DNA of 64,000 bases from Heliopora coerulea (taxonomy: Eukaryota > Cnidaria > Anthozoa > Scleralcyonacea > Helioporidae). The DNA lies in the NCBI GenBank assembly GCA_030142905.1, contig JASJOG010000017.1, forward strand, positions 1,674,001 to 1,738,000. The letters run 5' to 3'. The notes below the pieces were generated by a model. That model did no database searches. It saw only the letters and a program-made list of their open reading frames with translations, and had not been told where the DNA came from. Made by a program: the position numbers and the translations under genes. Positions within the stretch are counted from its first letter, which is position 1, and every line of letters starts with the position of its first letter. Positions 13,586 to 27,200 of the stretch are shown piece by piece.

Positions 13586-14114
13586 AATGGTTCAACACAA
13601 GTAAATCTATAGGTGAAAGTTGCGTTGACAACAAAAAGATATCAGTATGTATGAAAATCATAAAACCACTCAGTTTTGTCTAAAGTATTGTCTTAAAAGA
13701 ATTTGTCTAAAGTTTTGTCTTAAAAGTATTGTTGAGAAGATTTTACTACATTTTGTAATTTGTTATTGTGAGTCTTTTGTAAAAATTGTCTGAATCTGAA
13801 TCGTTTATCTTCAAATTAACGCGGAAATTTTCCGGCCAAAACTTGCCGGTTTGTACGAAAAATTTATGGCATGACTAGGCAGTTAATTTGCGTGCGTCAT
13901 TTTGCGTACAGACCGGATAGCGAAGTCAGTCATATAGTAAATATTTATACTGCATCGGGAGAATTTTTATTACTAATTTCAACACGTTTCGTAGCACAGC
14001 TCCTTCGTATAGATATATGTATATCTATTGCTATACCTATAGATCTATATCTATATCGATGTCTATATGCATATCCATATTCATATCTATATATCGATAT
14101 GTATTAATGAATCA

Positions 14115-14154
<40 letters not shown>

Positions 14155-14159
14155 GTATA

Positions 14160-14206
<47 letters not shown>

Positions 14207-14538
14207 TTGATGGACATTTGAGTTGCCTTTATAATGTAGGCTACTCTATCCTGCTCATCAGCACTACACTGATGAGGCCCAATAGGCCGAAACGGTTCCG
14301 TCTGTAGTTAGATATCGCTCTATGGCCTCTTGGTTCATATTGAGCGCTCTACAGGATGAGTCATGTCGCCGGTGCATTTGCGCACGCTCACTAGTCTCTA
14401 GTTAGAGCGCTCTGGCATGGCTTAGATGTACCACAAGCGCGGGACATTTGAGTTGCCTATATAATGTAGGCTACTCCATCCTGCTTATCAGCACTACACT
14501 GATAAAGCCCAATAGGCCGAAACGGTTCCGTCTGTAGT

Positions 14539-14580
<42 letters not shown>

Positions 14581-14792
14581 CATATATATATATATATATA
14601 CACACACACATATATATATACATATATATACATATATATATATGTATGTATGTATGTATGTATGCATGCATGCATGTATCTGTCTATCTATCCATCTATT
14701 TATCTGCCTGCCTGCCTCCCCGCCTGTCTGTCAGTCTGTTTATCTATCTATTAATGCCTCCATCTATCTGTCTATATACATACATACATACA

Positions 14793-14827
<35 letters not shown>

Positions 14828-17800
14828 TTATAAAATACTCATCAAAATTTCAGAGAGGCAGTGCCTTTCCAAGAGGGGAGCCACTGGGGCGCTTGCCCCG
14901 AGCGCAAAATTTTATGGGGCAGCATTCTCAGAAATAAAGATTTGACTTTTTTGATCGTTTTTTCAACATTCAAAACTATTTTTCAAATTCAAAAGGCGTT
15001 AAATCAATGTCTCGATTTTTCACTGTTATTTGATGAGTTTGCACCAGTCAAGGCTCGAAAGCGCCTCAATCACGTTACCTTTAACAGAACTTGCCCTGGA
15101 CGAATTACCACCTTGGTACGGCCATGCAAAGAGGACATTGCCCGAGTTAACTATCATCATACAGTCGAATTTTTAAGTTTATCACTAAAACGCTGGTTTT
15201 CAGGAAAAAACCCTTGTTTTGTTGCACCACTCGTCACCAGTAGATATCCATTTAACGATTATTGCATGAACTCGGAACCTCCATGCGGAGACAGTTGAAG
15301 CTTGTGTCAAGTATCTTCTGATGAAAATTTTGAGCTCAAAATTTGTTTAGTTGAAACCAAGTGATGTTTTTCGTTTAATCAAATTTGTCACAAGTTATAC
15401 GTTTGGACGAAAAACTCTATATCCGCAAGTAGATATCGTGCAGCGGAGCGAACCAAACTGGAGAATTTGCATTAGGCAGTAATTTCATAAAATTTTCATA
15501 ACAGTGTAATGTAATACGTCTCTGTTGCGTAACGTAGCCTTCTGGAAATGTGACACGTACTTTACTCGTACTGTGTCAAAGTTCGTTTACACGCAGATCT
15601 GTGAGAACATCGAAAATGAAGGGTGACCTATTTCATTAACGACATTTGTATACAAGTTATCACAGAAGCCTGTAAGGTTTTTATTCATATTATTCAAATA
15701 TGGCATAGTTACATCGAATCAATATGTATAACCTAGAAACATTTCCTAGGGTTCATTGACTAAACTCATAAGAAGATACTTTAGGCCATATTGATTAATA
15801 ACGTAAATATATGCTTCGCAGGATTCACTTCAGAAGCTTTTCTCTTAATTATTTTTGGACAGACATTTTGAAACTATCAGTGGATATCAAAACTAACTTT
15901 GCAAACATACCAGTATTTAGACTTCAAGTAAACGACAAATTTCTTTATTGCATACATGTTTCGGCAAAACTTATGCCATCTTCAGTGCAAATGATAACAG
16001 GTTATTTACAAGCGATATTTATATGTGACCTGATAAACATTACAAGTGTATTACTCATCTAATATAAATTCTCACACATGTGTGTCAGAATGATTAATTA
16101 CAATTAATTACTGAATGATTAATTACTGACACACATGTGTGAGAATTTATATTAGATGAGTAATACACTTGTAATGTTTATCAGGTCACATATAAATATC
16201 GCTTGTAAATAACCTATTATCATTTGCACTGAAGATGGCATGAGTTTTGCCGAAACATGTATGCAATAAAGAAATTTGTCGTTTACTTGAAGTCTTTATT
16301 AGCACTTGTGCTCCTACGATCTTATGGAAATACCAGTATTTCTGTAAGTTTCTTTATGCCTGTGCAATTTGATTGAGGTATACTAATATATACTTGCTTT
16401 CAAAAGCCCTGGTTGATTAGCCGTCTGGCGACATGTTTCCCATCTGCCTTTTTAGAATTGCCCAGATTAAATCATTTAAGTACGGTACCTTGAGATTAGC
16501 ACTCATAAAAATCCATAAAATAGATTAAGTCTCTCGTTTTTAAAACTGAACCAAATGAAATAGAAACTTTCTCAACGAGTTTTATGTTATGTATGCTTTG
16601 CTGGCTAAATATTCTGAGTCAAGATTTTTGGTTATTTATTTTGATCAAAATCTAGGAATCTTTTCTCTTTTCAGGAAACACTTTATACTACTGGTTATTT
16701 GCCGTGGCGGCAGCCGTAGTTTACAACTGTTGGACATTGATATTCCGAATATCTTTCTTAGAAAACGAAAAATACGTGATCTTATGGATGATCTGTGACT
16801 ATTTTGTAGATTTCATATACCTCGTAGATGTGTTTGTGGCATCCAGGACTGGTTTTCTTCATGAAGGGATTCTGCAAAAGGACATAAAAAAACTTCGTAG
16901 ACATTACATGCAAACTCGATATTTCTATGTTGATATTCTATCAGTTCTTCCTTTCGAACTTATTCGCATCCGTGTGGTTTATGACCCAGTCTATCGTTTG
17001 AACAGACTTTTGAAGTACTATCGATTTTGGTATTTTCTTGATCGCTTCGAGAGTCGTACAAAATACCCCAACATCTTACGCGTGGCATTTCTCGGTCAGT
17101 TCATTCTAGTTGTCATTCACTGGAATGCTTGTATCTACTTCATTTTATCTCGTCATTTGGGGTTTGGGACCAACCAGTGGGTGTATCCAGGAGTTGAAGG
17201 TCAGCTGAACCTTACAGAAAGCTACTCGTCTACAACAAGGAAATACTTGTATTCATTTTATTGGTCCACTTTGACCCTTACCACGATTGGAGTGCCTCAT
17301 CCAGACAACAACATTGGATATGCTTTCGTCACAATAGATTACCTTATCGGTAAGTCAGAGTTGCATTATTACTATTACAACTAGCACACCACCCAACTAA
17401 GGACAGTGGAAGGGGTCTCAGCCTACTACGGGCTCCCAGCATCCCGCCAGGTAAGGCCGCAACAGACATTGCACATTTCAGGGAACTTCTGGGAAAAGGA
17501 AATTTTACCATTAATATGGATTTAAAGAAACACCCACCGGCCAGCCCTTACTCGCCCAACTTATCCAGTCAGGAAGGAGTAAGGGATATACAGCCCTTTA
17601 AAGTCCCTGAAAGTACTCCCCAATGCGTATATCCAGTTTGACCTTAACGGTATTATTGTTATTATTATTATTATTGTTCTTGTTATTAGCGTTATTAAAC
17701 AAGTTATTATAAAGGATAAACATCTGAGCAATGAGATAGCTGTTATCAATATCTTGTTCTGATAAAAACAATTATAGATACATATATTTATATGTTTATC

Positions 17801-20800
17801 ATTTATTATAGATGTATTATTTATATATAATATAATACATAGATATTATTTACTATAGATATGTTTGCAAAATGAAGTTAAATATATGAAATACTAAGCG
17901 GAATATGAAATAATGTCAAAAATGATTAAAAATATAAGCACTCCAGGGGCGTTGGATTCATGAATTTCAAAGGACATTGGTCATGACGAGAGATTACGAC
18001 GATCACATTTGCACTGGTGTATTTAAATACATTTAATGATATATAGTAGTTAAATATTTTAGGAAGGACAATATTGAATAAGCGAAATCAACGCTTATCT
18101 CTTATCAAGGCTGTCCTTAGATGAGAAACTTATTTAAATGTTTTTCAAAAATCTCACACTTTTCACTTCTACGTAGTTCTGTTGATAGTGTGTATAAACT
18201 CTTGCTGCCATGTAACAAGAAAGACTTCCTAAAGACATTCAGTTTTGATACTTGGGAGTCTGAAAAGACAACCAATGTTTCTTATGTTCCTACCATGTTG
18301 TTAGATGATCCTTAAAAGTTGGGCAATGCATAAGGCATTTGCACCCTACTGTACAAGGCTGCTTTTTATGACAATAACTGAAGAGAGCTCAACAATGATA
18401 TTTTAGCCCACAAATGCAATTTTTACGAAGCGATCGTGAAATCCAAAAAATTTGTTTCAGTGTATTGAAGTTAAGTTCAGCTGTAATATATCACGGTAAG
18501 GGAGAAGTGGTACAATCATGGACTGGTTAATAGCTTTCGCCGACTTTATATCTAGGCGATTCCATATTTTATCCAACAGCTTCAACCTTCCAGTTGCTCG
18601 TTTAAAGCTTTTCAAAACAAGACACCAAAACGAAGAGGCCTGCTCTGAGTTGCACTTATCGAACCTCTACCAAACCTTGCCAATAGTTCTAAAATAATGT
18701 TTTGCTGTCAGCAGTCATAATAAATGCAAAAGTCCATCGATTGGTGCCAGGGTTCAGAAAATATCCCAGTATTCAGAATTTTCCCTTGTTGGCGTTCTAC
18801 ACTACAAAGCGATTACTTGGGATAGAATTGGGTCGAATATGGATATATCTGCAAAGTTTTTTCCAATGCTTCATTAAAACGATGATCTATCAAATATCAT
18901 AAAACCACTGTCTGTTTTTATCCCGAGATATTTATAATCTTTAGTTTCTGTTATTTTTGCTTCTGGATATGAAATGCTGGAAGAATCGCTTTGTTCTGCA
19001 AGCCTTTTGCCGTTCCAAAAAAGGAGATATTCGATCTTTCCTTTCTTCGTGATCAGATTAATGGTTAGTTCATTTTCATCTGACCAGTTCACAACGGCAT
19101 CAATTTTGAACAATTGTACAGTAAGTCTATTCTGAATTATTTGTAGATGGAGCGCTACATGAGCGCATGAAATAATATTGGCGTTTTCTATCACATCATT
19201 AATGTCGTTGATAAAATCAGAAAATTATCGAAGAAATTCATGGCTGCTGTGTATATCATATAAACCAGCCTGTTATGATCACCGTTTACTCTGTTCTATC
19301 TTGAACAAAAGTGAAGCTATAGATGGCGGGCATAGTGGCCTTATTTGGCCGTCGGTTTCAGTCTACTACACAGTCATCTTGGACGTATGTTTTAGTCCTC
19401 CATACGGGCGAATAAACTTCAAGGGCCTCAAACTGATGGCCAAAGATCCCATTTGGGCACCTCTTGTTTCGCTGTTCAATCCAATCATTGACAGAAGTTA
19501 ACCTGGAGCTCAATTGTTCTAATAACAGCATGATAAGTTCATGGTTGAAGCCTTGCCATACTCGATATAGTGTCAATCTTCTCATACAATACCGCGCATT
19601 GAAAAATGAGAGGAAATGACGGCTTACGATTAAAAAGAAAACAGAAAAAATTAACTCAGTCGGCAGTCTAAATAGCGCATTCACCTGCTTACGGTTGACA
19701 GGTTGTAAAGGTTGCTAAAATTTACATTAGTAATAAGCATTATTTACTCACCTAGAAAACACTTTTTCTGCAAAAGTTGTCTAAAATTTAATTCCCTCTA
19801 TTATGAAGGTTTGATTTCATATGCGGTCGCCAGTTTTACAGTTCTACTAAACGACCTTCATGCAGTCCCCGGGATTGCACACGGCGCATACCTGGGTGAA
19901 TCGGAATCCACGTATATATATATAATAAATAGAAAATTGCTGGAGTGTCTTTGTGCAGTGATAGAAACATAAATGACGTCATTTCAACGGAAAAATGCCT
20001 AATGAAAATACGAGGCGCATCCGAGTGTTTTTCTTATTTTTCCGGTTGAAATGACGTCATTCATGTTTCTATCACAGTACGGAGACAAAAAAACTATATT
20101 CTAGCTATTTTTATAAAATGACAAAGGGTTTTTTCGAGTTTTTGTGACATCATCCATGTCTCTGTACTCCAATACAAAATAACAATGACGTCATCCGTGT
20201 CTCTGTACTCTGAGAGAAAATTAGGCTCATCCAGTCAGAGCGTGTGTAGAACGCCTGTTATTTTATAAATATTTTGTATTTACATATACGTATCTATATG
20301 TATATTTATACATATGTATTTTGTATAAACAGATACGCGTTACGAAATTTTGCTCGCCCAATTACCTCGCTTGTAAATGGACACCACGCGCGTTGAGATT
20401 GGTACACTTGTCTGCAAAGAATTAGTCAAGTTGTTTACTTGCAGTGTTGTTTCAAATTTCATTCTCATAGCATCATCAAGAGGTGTGACGTCATAATTTT
20501 AATAAGTCAATTGTTCGCCCACTATTTTGTAAATTTTCATTTCATATGGCAGAATCGTTATCATTGAACGGCTAATAATTTAAGATATTGGATTTACTTC
20601 TGTTAGCCCATTTCCTTGCACGAACAATCTCTCATCTATGTTTGTTCTTTTGAGTGATTGTTTGCTTGCTTCTTTAATTTGTTTGCTTCGTTTTATTTGT
20701 TTGTTTGTTTAATAGTTTGCTCGATCGCTTGATCGCTGGTTCACTTATCCGTTTGATGGCGTTTAGTTGTTGGTTTGATTGCTTGTCTGCTACTTACTTC

Positions 20801-21919
20801 CTTGATGGCTTGCTTTCTTGTTCATTTGTTTGTCTATTAGATTTTTTGTTTGCATTTATTTCTTTATTTTAACATTTGCTTATTTTATCTAGGTGTTCTT
20901 CTTTTCGCCACTATAGTTGGCAATGTGGGAAACATTGTTTCCAACACAACCATGGCTCGTGTAAACTTTCAGACAAAAATGGATAAGTTAAAAAAGTACA
21001 TGTATGTACACAAAGTACCAAAACGCCTTCATCAACGTGTTATCAAGTGGTTTGACTATTTATGGACAAGTAAACAGCATGCGGATGACGAAGGTGCTCT
21101 GGAGTTGTTACCACAAAAACTTAGGGCAGAAATTGCGATTCATGTACACTTGGATTCACTGAAGAAGGTGGAAATATTTCAAAACTGCGAAGCTGGTTTC
21201 CTTTGTGAGCTGGTCTTGAAGCTGAAACCTCAACTGATATCACCAGGTTCGGGTTCATTTAAGTTAAGATTAAAGAGTAAACGCGTAAATATTATCATTG
21301 TGTTTAACATTTTCTTTCACCCGGACAAGCTATTGAAATTTAGAGGTTAAAGCTATGAAACTACTGAAATTACTTACACGTTTTCGCTCGATATGATCAT
21401 CCTCAGAAAATCTACCACTTCTGCCAAAATCAATCGAAAACGTTGAAGTCATTTCAAAAGTTGAACACGTTCTTCCAAGGACGTTTAATTATTATATAAG
21501 TGTGGTGCACGGTTAATCATATACCATTACCACTTGAAGGACCAATGCCACCACTACTACCTATACTATTAGCACCATTTCTGCCTCTACTACTTACTAC
21601 AAGTATTACTACTATTAAGACTACAGTTTCTACTACTATTGCTGCTGCTATTGCTGTAACTGCTGCTGTTGCTACGTCCGTCGTTGCTACTACTACTGCT
21701 AATAGTGCTGCTGCTCTTAATGCTACTGCCACACCCACTATTGGTTAAAAAGTTCTACATTCTACTTCTGTAGTTGTCCCCGGCCTGCTTGTGCTACTTC
21801 CTCTACTTTGACAGCTCTGACTGCGATTGCTCATGCGTCTGCTGCTGCTTTCGCAAGGAGGACTGCAAATGGCATTACAACTGGGACTACGACTGCTAAC
21901 AAAAATAACAATAATAATG

Positions 21920-21962
<43 letters not shown>

Positions 21963-24158
21963 GGTTCCAGAAAGATAAAAATAGAGGAACAGCTGCCAGC
22001 AACTATAGACCTATAATGTGCTTACCATTAACATGGAAATTATTGACTGGCATAATTGCGGATGAGATTTATGAGTATTTAGATTCAAAAATGATGTTAC
22101 CTGAAGAGCAGAAGGGGTGCAGAAGGAAATCGAGAGGAACACATGATTTGTTGTTTATGGATAAAATGATTTTAAAGGAAGTGAAAACTAGAAAAAAAAA
22201 TCTAGCAACAGCCTGGATTGATTACAAAAAGGCATTCGATATGGTCCCGCATTCATGGATTTTAGAATGTCTGAAGATGTTTGGAATAAATGAAGAGGTT
22301 AGGAAACTGATAAAGGAAAGTATGAAGAATTGGAGGGTGGAATTAATGAGTGGATCGACAGTACTGGAGGAAGTTTCAATCAGAAGAGAAATTTTCCAGA
22401 GGGATTCCCTATCACCATTACTATTTGTGATAGCACTAATACCATTAACACACATCTTAAGAAAAGCCGAACCAGCATATCAATTTTCTGGTAATGGAGA
22501 GAGAATCAACCACCTTTTGTTTATGGACGATTTAAAGCTCTACGCCAAGAATGATAAAGGTCTAGACTCCCTAATCCAAACGGTGAGGGTGTTTAGTGAA
22601 GACATAAGGATGGAATTTGGAATAGAAAAGTGTGCCATATTAGTAATGAAGTGGGGAAGATTGGTGAAATCCGAAGGTATAAAATTACCAGACCATAAAA
22701 CCATAAAAGGAATGAAGGACGGTGATGGCTACAAGTATTTGGGCATATTGGAAGCAGACAGTATTAAGTATGATGAGATGAAAGAAATAGCAACAAAAGA
22801 ATATAAAAGGAGGATACGGAAGGTTCTTGAAACGAAACTCAATGGTGGCAACATTTTCAAAGTTATTAACACCTGGGCAATTCCTCTCCTGAGATATTCT
22901 GCAGCTTTCTTGGATTGGAAAAAGTCAGAGGTACAAGACCTCGATAGACAGACTAGAAAATTACTTACCATGCATAATGGCCTCCATCCAAAGAGTAATG
23001 TAGACCGTATCTACCTACCAAGAGAGAGCGGTGGACGAAGACTTATTAGTGTTGAAGACAGTGTAGAACTTGCCACATTGGGGTTGGAAGGGTACATTAA
23101 TACTAGCAATGAAAGATTGATAAAGGCAGCTAGAAAGATTAGCGCTAGAAATAACAATGAAACAGAGATCGAGTGTAAGATGCGCAAGGTAACTGAAAGA
23201 AAGAAATGATGGAAAGAGAAAGTTATGCACGGTCAATTCATGCGGCAGACGGAAGAAGTAAGAGGGAATGAATCCTGGCTTTGGTTAAAGAAAGGAAGTA
23301 TAAAGAGGGAAACTGAGAGTCTTATTATGGCAGCGCAAGAACAGGCGCTTGCAACGAACTTGATGAAAGCTAGAATATATCAAACTCAAGAAGAAAGTAA
23401 ATGTCGAATGTGTAAAAAGGTGGACGAAAGTATTAACCATATTGTCAGTGAATGTCCTAAATTAGCACAAAAGGATTATAAAAGAAGACACCATTGGGTG
23501 GGAAAGAAGATCCATCGGGAAGTTTGTAAAAGGGAAGGATTTGCGGTCAATGAAAAGTGGTATGAGCATGTACCTGAGACAGTGCTAGAGAATGATGGAT
23601 GTAAAATATTATGGGATTTTACGATTCAGACTGATCATGTAATAGAAGCGAGAAAACCTGACATGATTATCGTTGAGAAGAGAAATAAATGTTGCCAAAT
23701 AATAGATTTTGTAATTCCATATGATAGCCGCATTGAGGAGAAAGAAATGGAGAAAATGGAAAAGTACCAGGATTTAGCAAGAGAATTGAGGAAACTATGG
23801 AAAATGAAAACAGAAATGATTCCTATTGTAATTGGAACATTTGGAATAGTTCCAAAAAAACTAAAGAAAAGATTAGAGAGTATTGGAATAGAGACCAAGG
23901 TAGATGAGCTTCAGAAAAGTGTGATTCTGAACACGGCAAGAATTCTTAGAAAGGTTCTAGAAGTTTGAGGAGACTTGTTGTCACCGAACGTTTGGAGAAC
24001 TGAAATTCCATTGGAAGTCCAATGTGCGAGAACAGATAAATAATAATAAGGTTCCCTGAAATGTGCAATGTCTGTTGCGGCCTTACCTGGTGGGATGCTG
24101 GGAGCCCGTAGCAGGCTGAGACCCCTTACACTGTCCTTAGTTGGGTGGTGTGTGAGTT

Positions 24159-24204
<46 letters not shown>

Positions 24205-27200
24205 TGATAATAATAATAATAATAATAATAATGATGATAATAATAATAATAATAATAATAAAATAATAATAATAATAATAAAATAATAATAATAATAAAA
24301 TAATAATAATAATAATAAAATAATAATAATAATAAAATAATAATAATAATAAAATAATAATAATAATAAAATAATAATAATAATAAAATAATAATAATAA
24401 AATAATAATAATAATAATAAAATAATAATAATAATAAAATAATAATAATAAAATAATAATAATAATAATAAAATAATAATAATAATAATAAAATAATAAT
24501 AATAATAATAATAAGGTTCCATATGGTTTGTCATGGCTTAGGTGGTTGTGGAGGATGAGCTCTCCATTTCCTATAAAGTGCCCCAATGGCCTGCGTCAAA
24601 TAAAGCTTCTGACAAACAACTCCAACTCCTGGCCCTCTCGTGGCGGAACCGTTTTAACCAACAGGAGAATGGCTAAAGGCGGGTGTCTGGCGCCTAAAAA
24701 CCAGTAGCTTCGGGTAGGTGGGGCTCGTCAGTTTTGGTCAACAGCTTACATAAGAGAAAGTGAACTCTGATTTCAAAACCAGGGTAGGTGGGACTCTTTA
24801 ACCTTGGTTGGTAGCCCACCTAGGAGAAGGACAACTCTGATTTCAAAACCAGGGCTGGTGGGGCTTTATAACTGTGGAAGGTAACTCACCTAATGGTAGA
24901 TCCATGAAGATAGCAACCAAAAACCCCGATACCTTGAAATTCCAGGCTGGCATCTGGCGGGGTAATAGTTTGCCATATCATTCTCATTTACATGATGCAA
25001 AGAAAACATAGGAACTTAGATAACGACGTGAATGGGGTTGATCTGTAAGTGAAGGTCTCTCGTCCTGCGAGTGTTCTGTGGAATAGCAGCACAGGCCCGG
25101 TCGTAATCATGCTACTGCTGTCATTACAAGAATGAAATGGACAAAGGAGGTAAGCTTAGCTGTTGAGGAATGTTTCTATTTAAGTAAACCATTTACAGAA
25201 GAAGGGAAGCCCATTCGTGGTTACAGGCAAAGAATGCACAGAATATGGAAAGAGAAAGAAATATTTTCAGTATCAGAGCAGAGATTGTGTGACCAGGCAA
25301 GAGTAATTAAAAAAAATGAGTGGTTAACGGCAATTGAATTGGAAGAAATAAGAAGAAGAGTGATACAGGAAGAAGAGAGAGGTGAAGAGAACTTGGAAAT
25401 GAATATGGCCACCGTAGGAACAGAAGAAGAAAATGACAATACAGCCACAGTGGGAACAGAAGAAGAAAATGACAATAACAGTAAGGATTGCACCGATGGA
25501 ACTAGTAGTGGACAAGGGACAGAAAATATAGAGGAAGAGAGTAATGTGAACAAGCAGAGTACCAACACCGAAAACGTAGTATTGAAAGATTTTGAAAATG
25601 CATCGAATGAAGAGAAGGAAATGGTGAGAAAAATAGTGGAGTTAATGAATAATCCAGACAGAGAAGGTGATTATGATTTTAGGAAAGTGAATAAGATAAT
25701 AGTGGTGGAAGAAACAAGAAAGGTTAACAACGTGTTGAAGTATAGAGAGACCAGCAATATTACAGAAACTAATAGGTTACTGAAAGCTGTTAGTATGTTA
25801 GTGGCGGAGAGGATAGGGATAAAGAAGAAAAATACATCAAAATGAAATACGGAGCCATAGTGGAAGAGACGAATTGTTAATGATATTAAGCAAATACAGA
25901 AAGACTTAGCAATACTGGAACGGAAGCGAAGAGGAGAATTAAGAAGGGAAGGAAAGTACGAAGTATTGGAAAGGAGGTATAACTTAAAAACAAAAGGTTT
26001 GACAGTTGTTATTGAGGAGTTGAAGCAAAGAGTAATTGCAAAAAAGGCGAAGGTGAAAAGGTACGAGCAAAGAATAAAACAGTATAGACAAAATAGATTG
26101 TTCAGTGTGAATCAGAAGAGATTTTACTAAGAAATAAATGGGGAATCCATGCAAGAAAAGATCATACCTGGCGCCAAAGAAAGCAAAAGGTTCTGGGGAG
26201 GAATTTGGGATGAAGTGAAAGAACACAATAAGCAAGCAGAATGATTGAAAGAAATCAAGGAAAATGTAACATACCCTTCACAAGGCGATCTACAGATAAC
26301 TAGGGAGAAAGTTGAGATGCAATGCAGGAAGATGCCTAATTGGAAAGCCGCAGGACTTGACGGAGTGCAAGGCTTTTGGATTAAATATTTGACGTCATGC
26401 CATCACAGAATAGCGGATCAGATGGAAAAAATCTTAAATGATGAAGACGAACTTCCTGAATGCATGACGTTTGGCAGAACTGTGTTATGTGTGAAGGATA
26501 CAACAAAGGGTAACAGTGCAGACAACTTTATACCAATAACTTGTTTGCCTTTAATGTGGAAGCTCATGACTGGGATTATAGCAGAAAGTATATACTCGTT
26601 GTTGGAGGGCAACATGGTGTTGCCAAATGAGCAGAAAGGGTGCAGGGGAAAGAGTAGGGGGACTAAAGACCAATTACTCATTGATAAGATGGTGCTGAAA
26701 GATTGCAGGAGGAGAAATACCAACCTGGCTATGGCCTGGATAGATTATAGAAAAGCCTATGATATGATACCACACTCGTGGATCACTGAATGTTTAGAAA
26801 TGTTTGGGATTTCTAAGAACGTGGAACGGTTTATAAGACAGTATGTCTCAATAGAAAACAGAATTGACATCATGTGGAGAGAGGTTAGGACAGGTACAAA
26901 TCAGGAGAGGTATATTTAAGGGGAATAGTCTATCCCCCTTATTGTTTGTACTGTGTGTAATACCAATGAGTCTAGTATTAGGGAATGTGAAAGCGAGATA
27001 CGAGTTCAAAGGTAAACAACAAAGGATCAATCACTTGTTATTTATGGATGATCTAAAATTATATGGCAAGAGTGAAGTTCAAATTGATTCCTTGGTCAAG
27101 ACTATACAACTCGTCAGTACAGATGTCGGAATGGAATTTGGTATCAAGAAATGTGGAGTGTTGATCCTGAAAAGAGGAAAGGTTGTAGAGAATGAGGGTA

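Larger units (their letters stand above)
14212..14539 (+). mobile_element. Retrozyme-like tandem repeat with two hammerheads
   Basis: Starting at 14212 and 14442, the same block ('ggacatttgagttgcct' ... 'ccgtctgtagtt', 98 bp) occurs twice with 5 differences seen by eye. This defines a 230-bp unit: one full unit plus the hammerhead part of a second. Each copy ends in a type I hammerhead. This is the layout of metazoan retrozymes: a tandem repeat whose transcript is cut by the two ribozymes into a monomer, here 230 nt. Both flanks are TA microsatellites. The 132-bp middle region holds a copy of 'gagcgctct' and its inverse. It lies in intron 1 of the CNG gene, in sense orientation. Confidence 0.75.
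15905..16297. repeat. Large foldback with two outward hammerhead-like ends
   Basis: The arms, about 180 bp each (15905-16088 and 16123-16297), are nearly identical in inverse orientation around 'gattaattacaattaattactg'. Each arm contains the series TGCAA / GAAACATGTA / stem / CTGAAGA as seen from its outer end. The element lies 380 bp upstream of the S1-pore exon. It resembles inverted pseudo-LTRs of Penelope-like elements. Confidence 0.75.

Noticed and set aside
13486..14945. Tyr/Ile-rich ORFs
   Set aside because: They translate (TA)n, (CATA)n and related microsatellites and exist on both strands.
21500..21748. Ala/Thr-rich 82-codon ORF
   Set aside because: Degenerate trinucleotide repeat, open on both strands.
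23207..23209. Recoded stop in LINE copy 1 (TGA read-through)
   Set aside because: Other copies have a sense codon there and this copy has other damage (loss of FQGDS), so it is ordinary decay.
24068..24586. Poly-Asn, poly-Ile, poly-Tyr and poly-Leu ORFs
   Set aside because: Products of the AAT array in different frames, not proteins.
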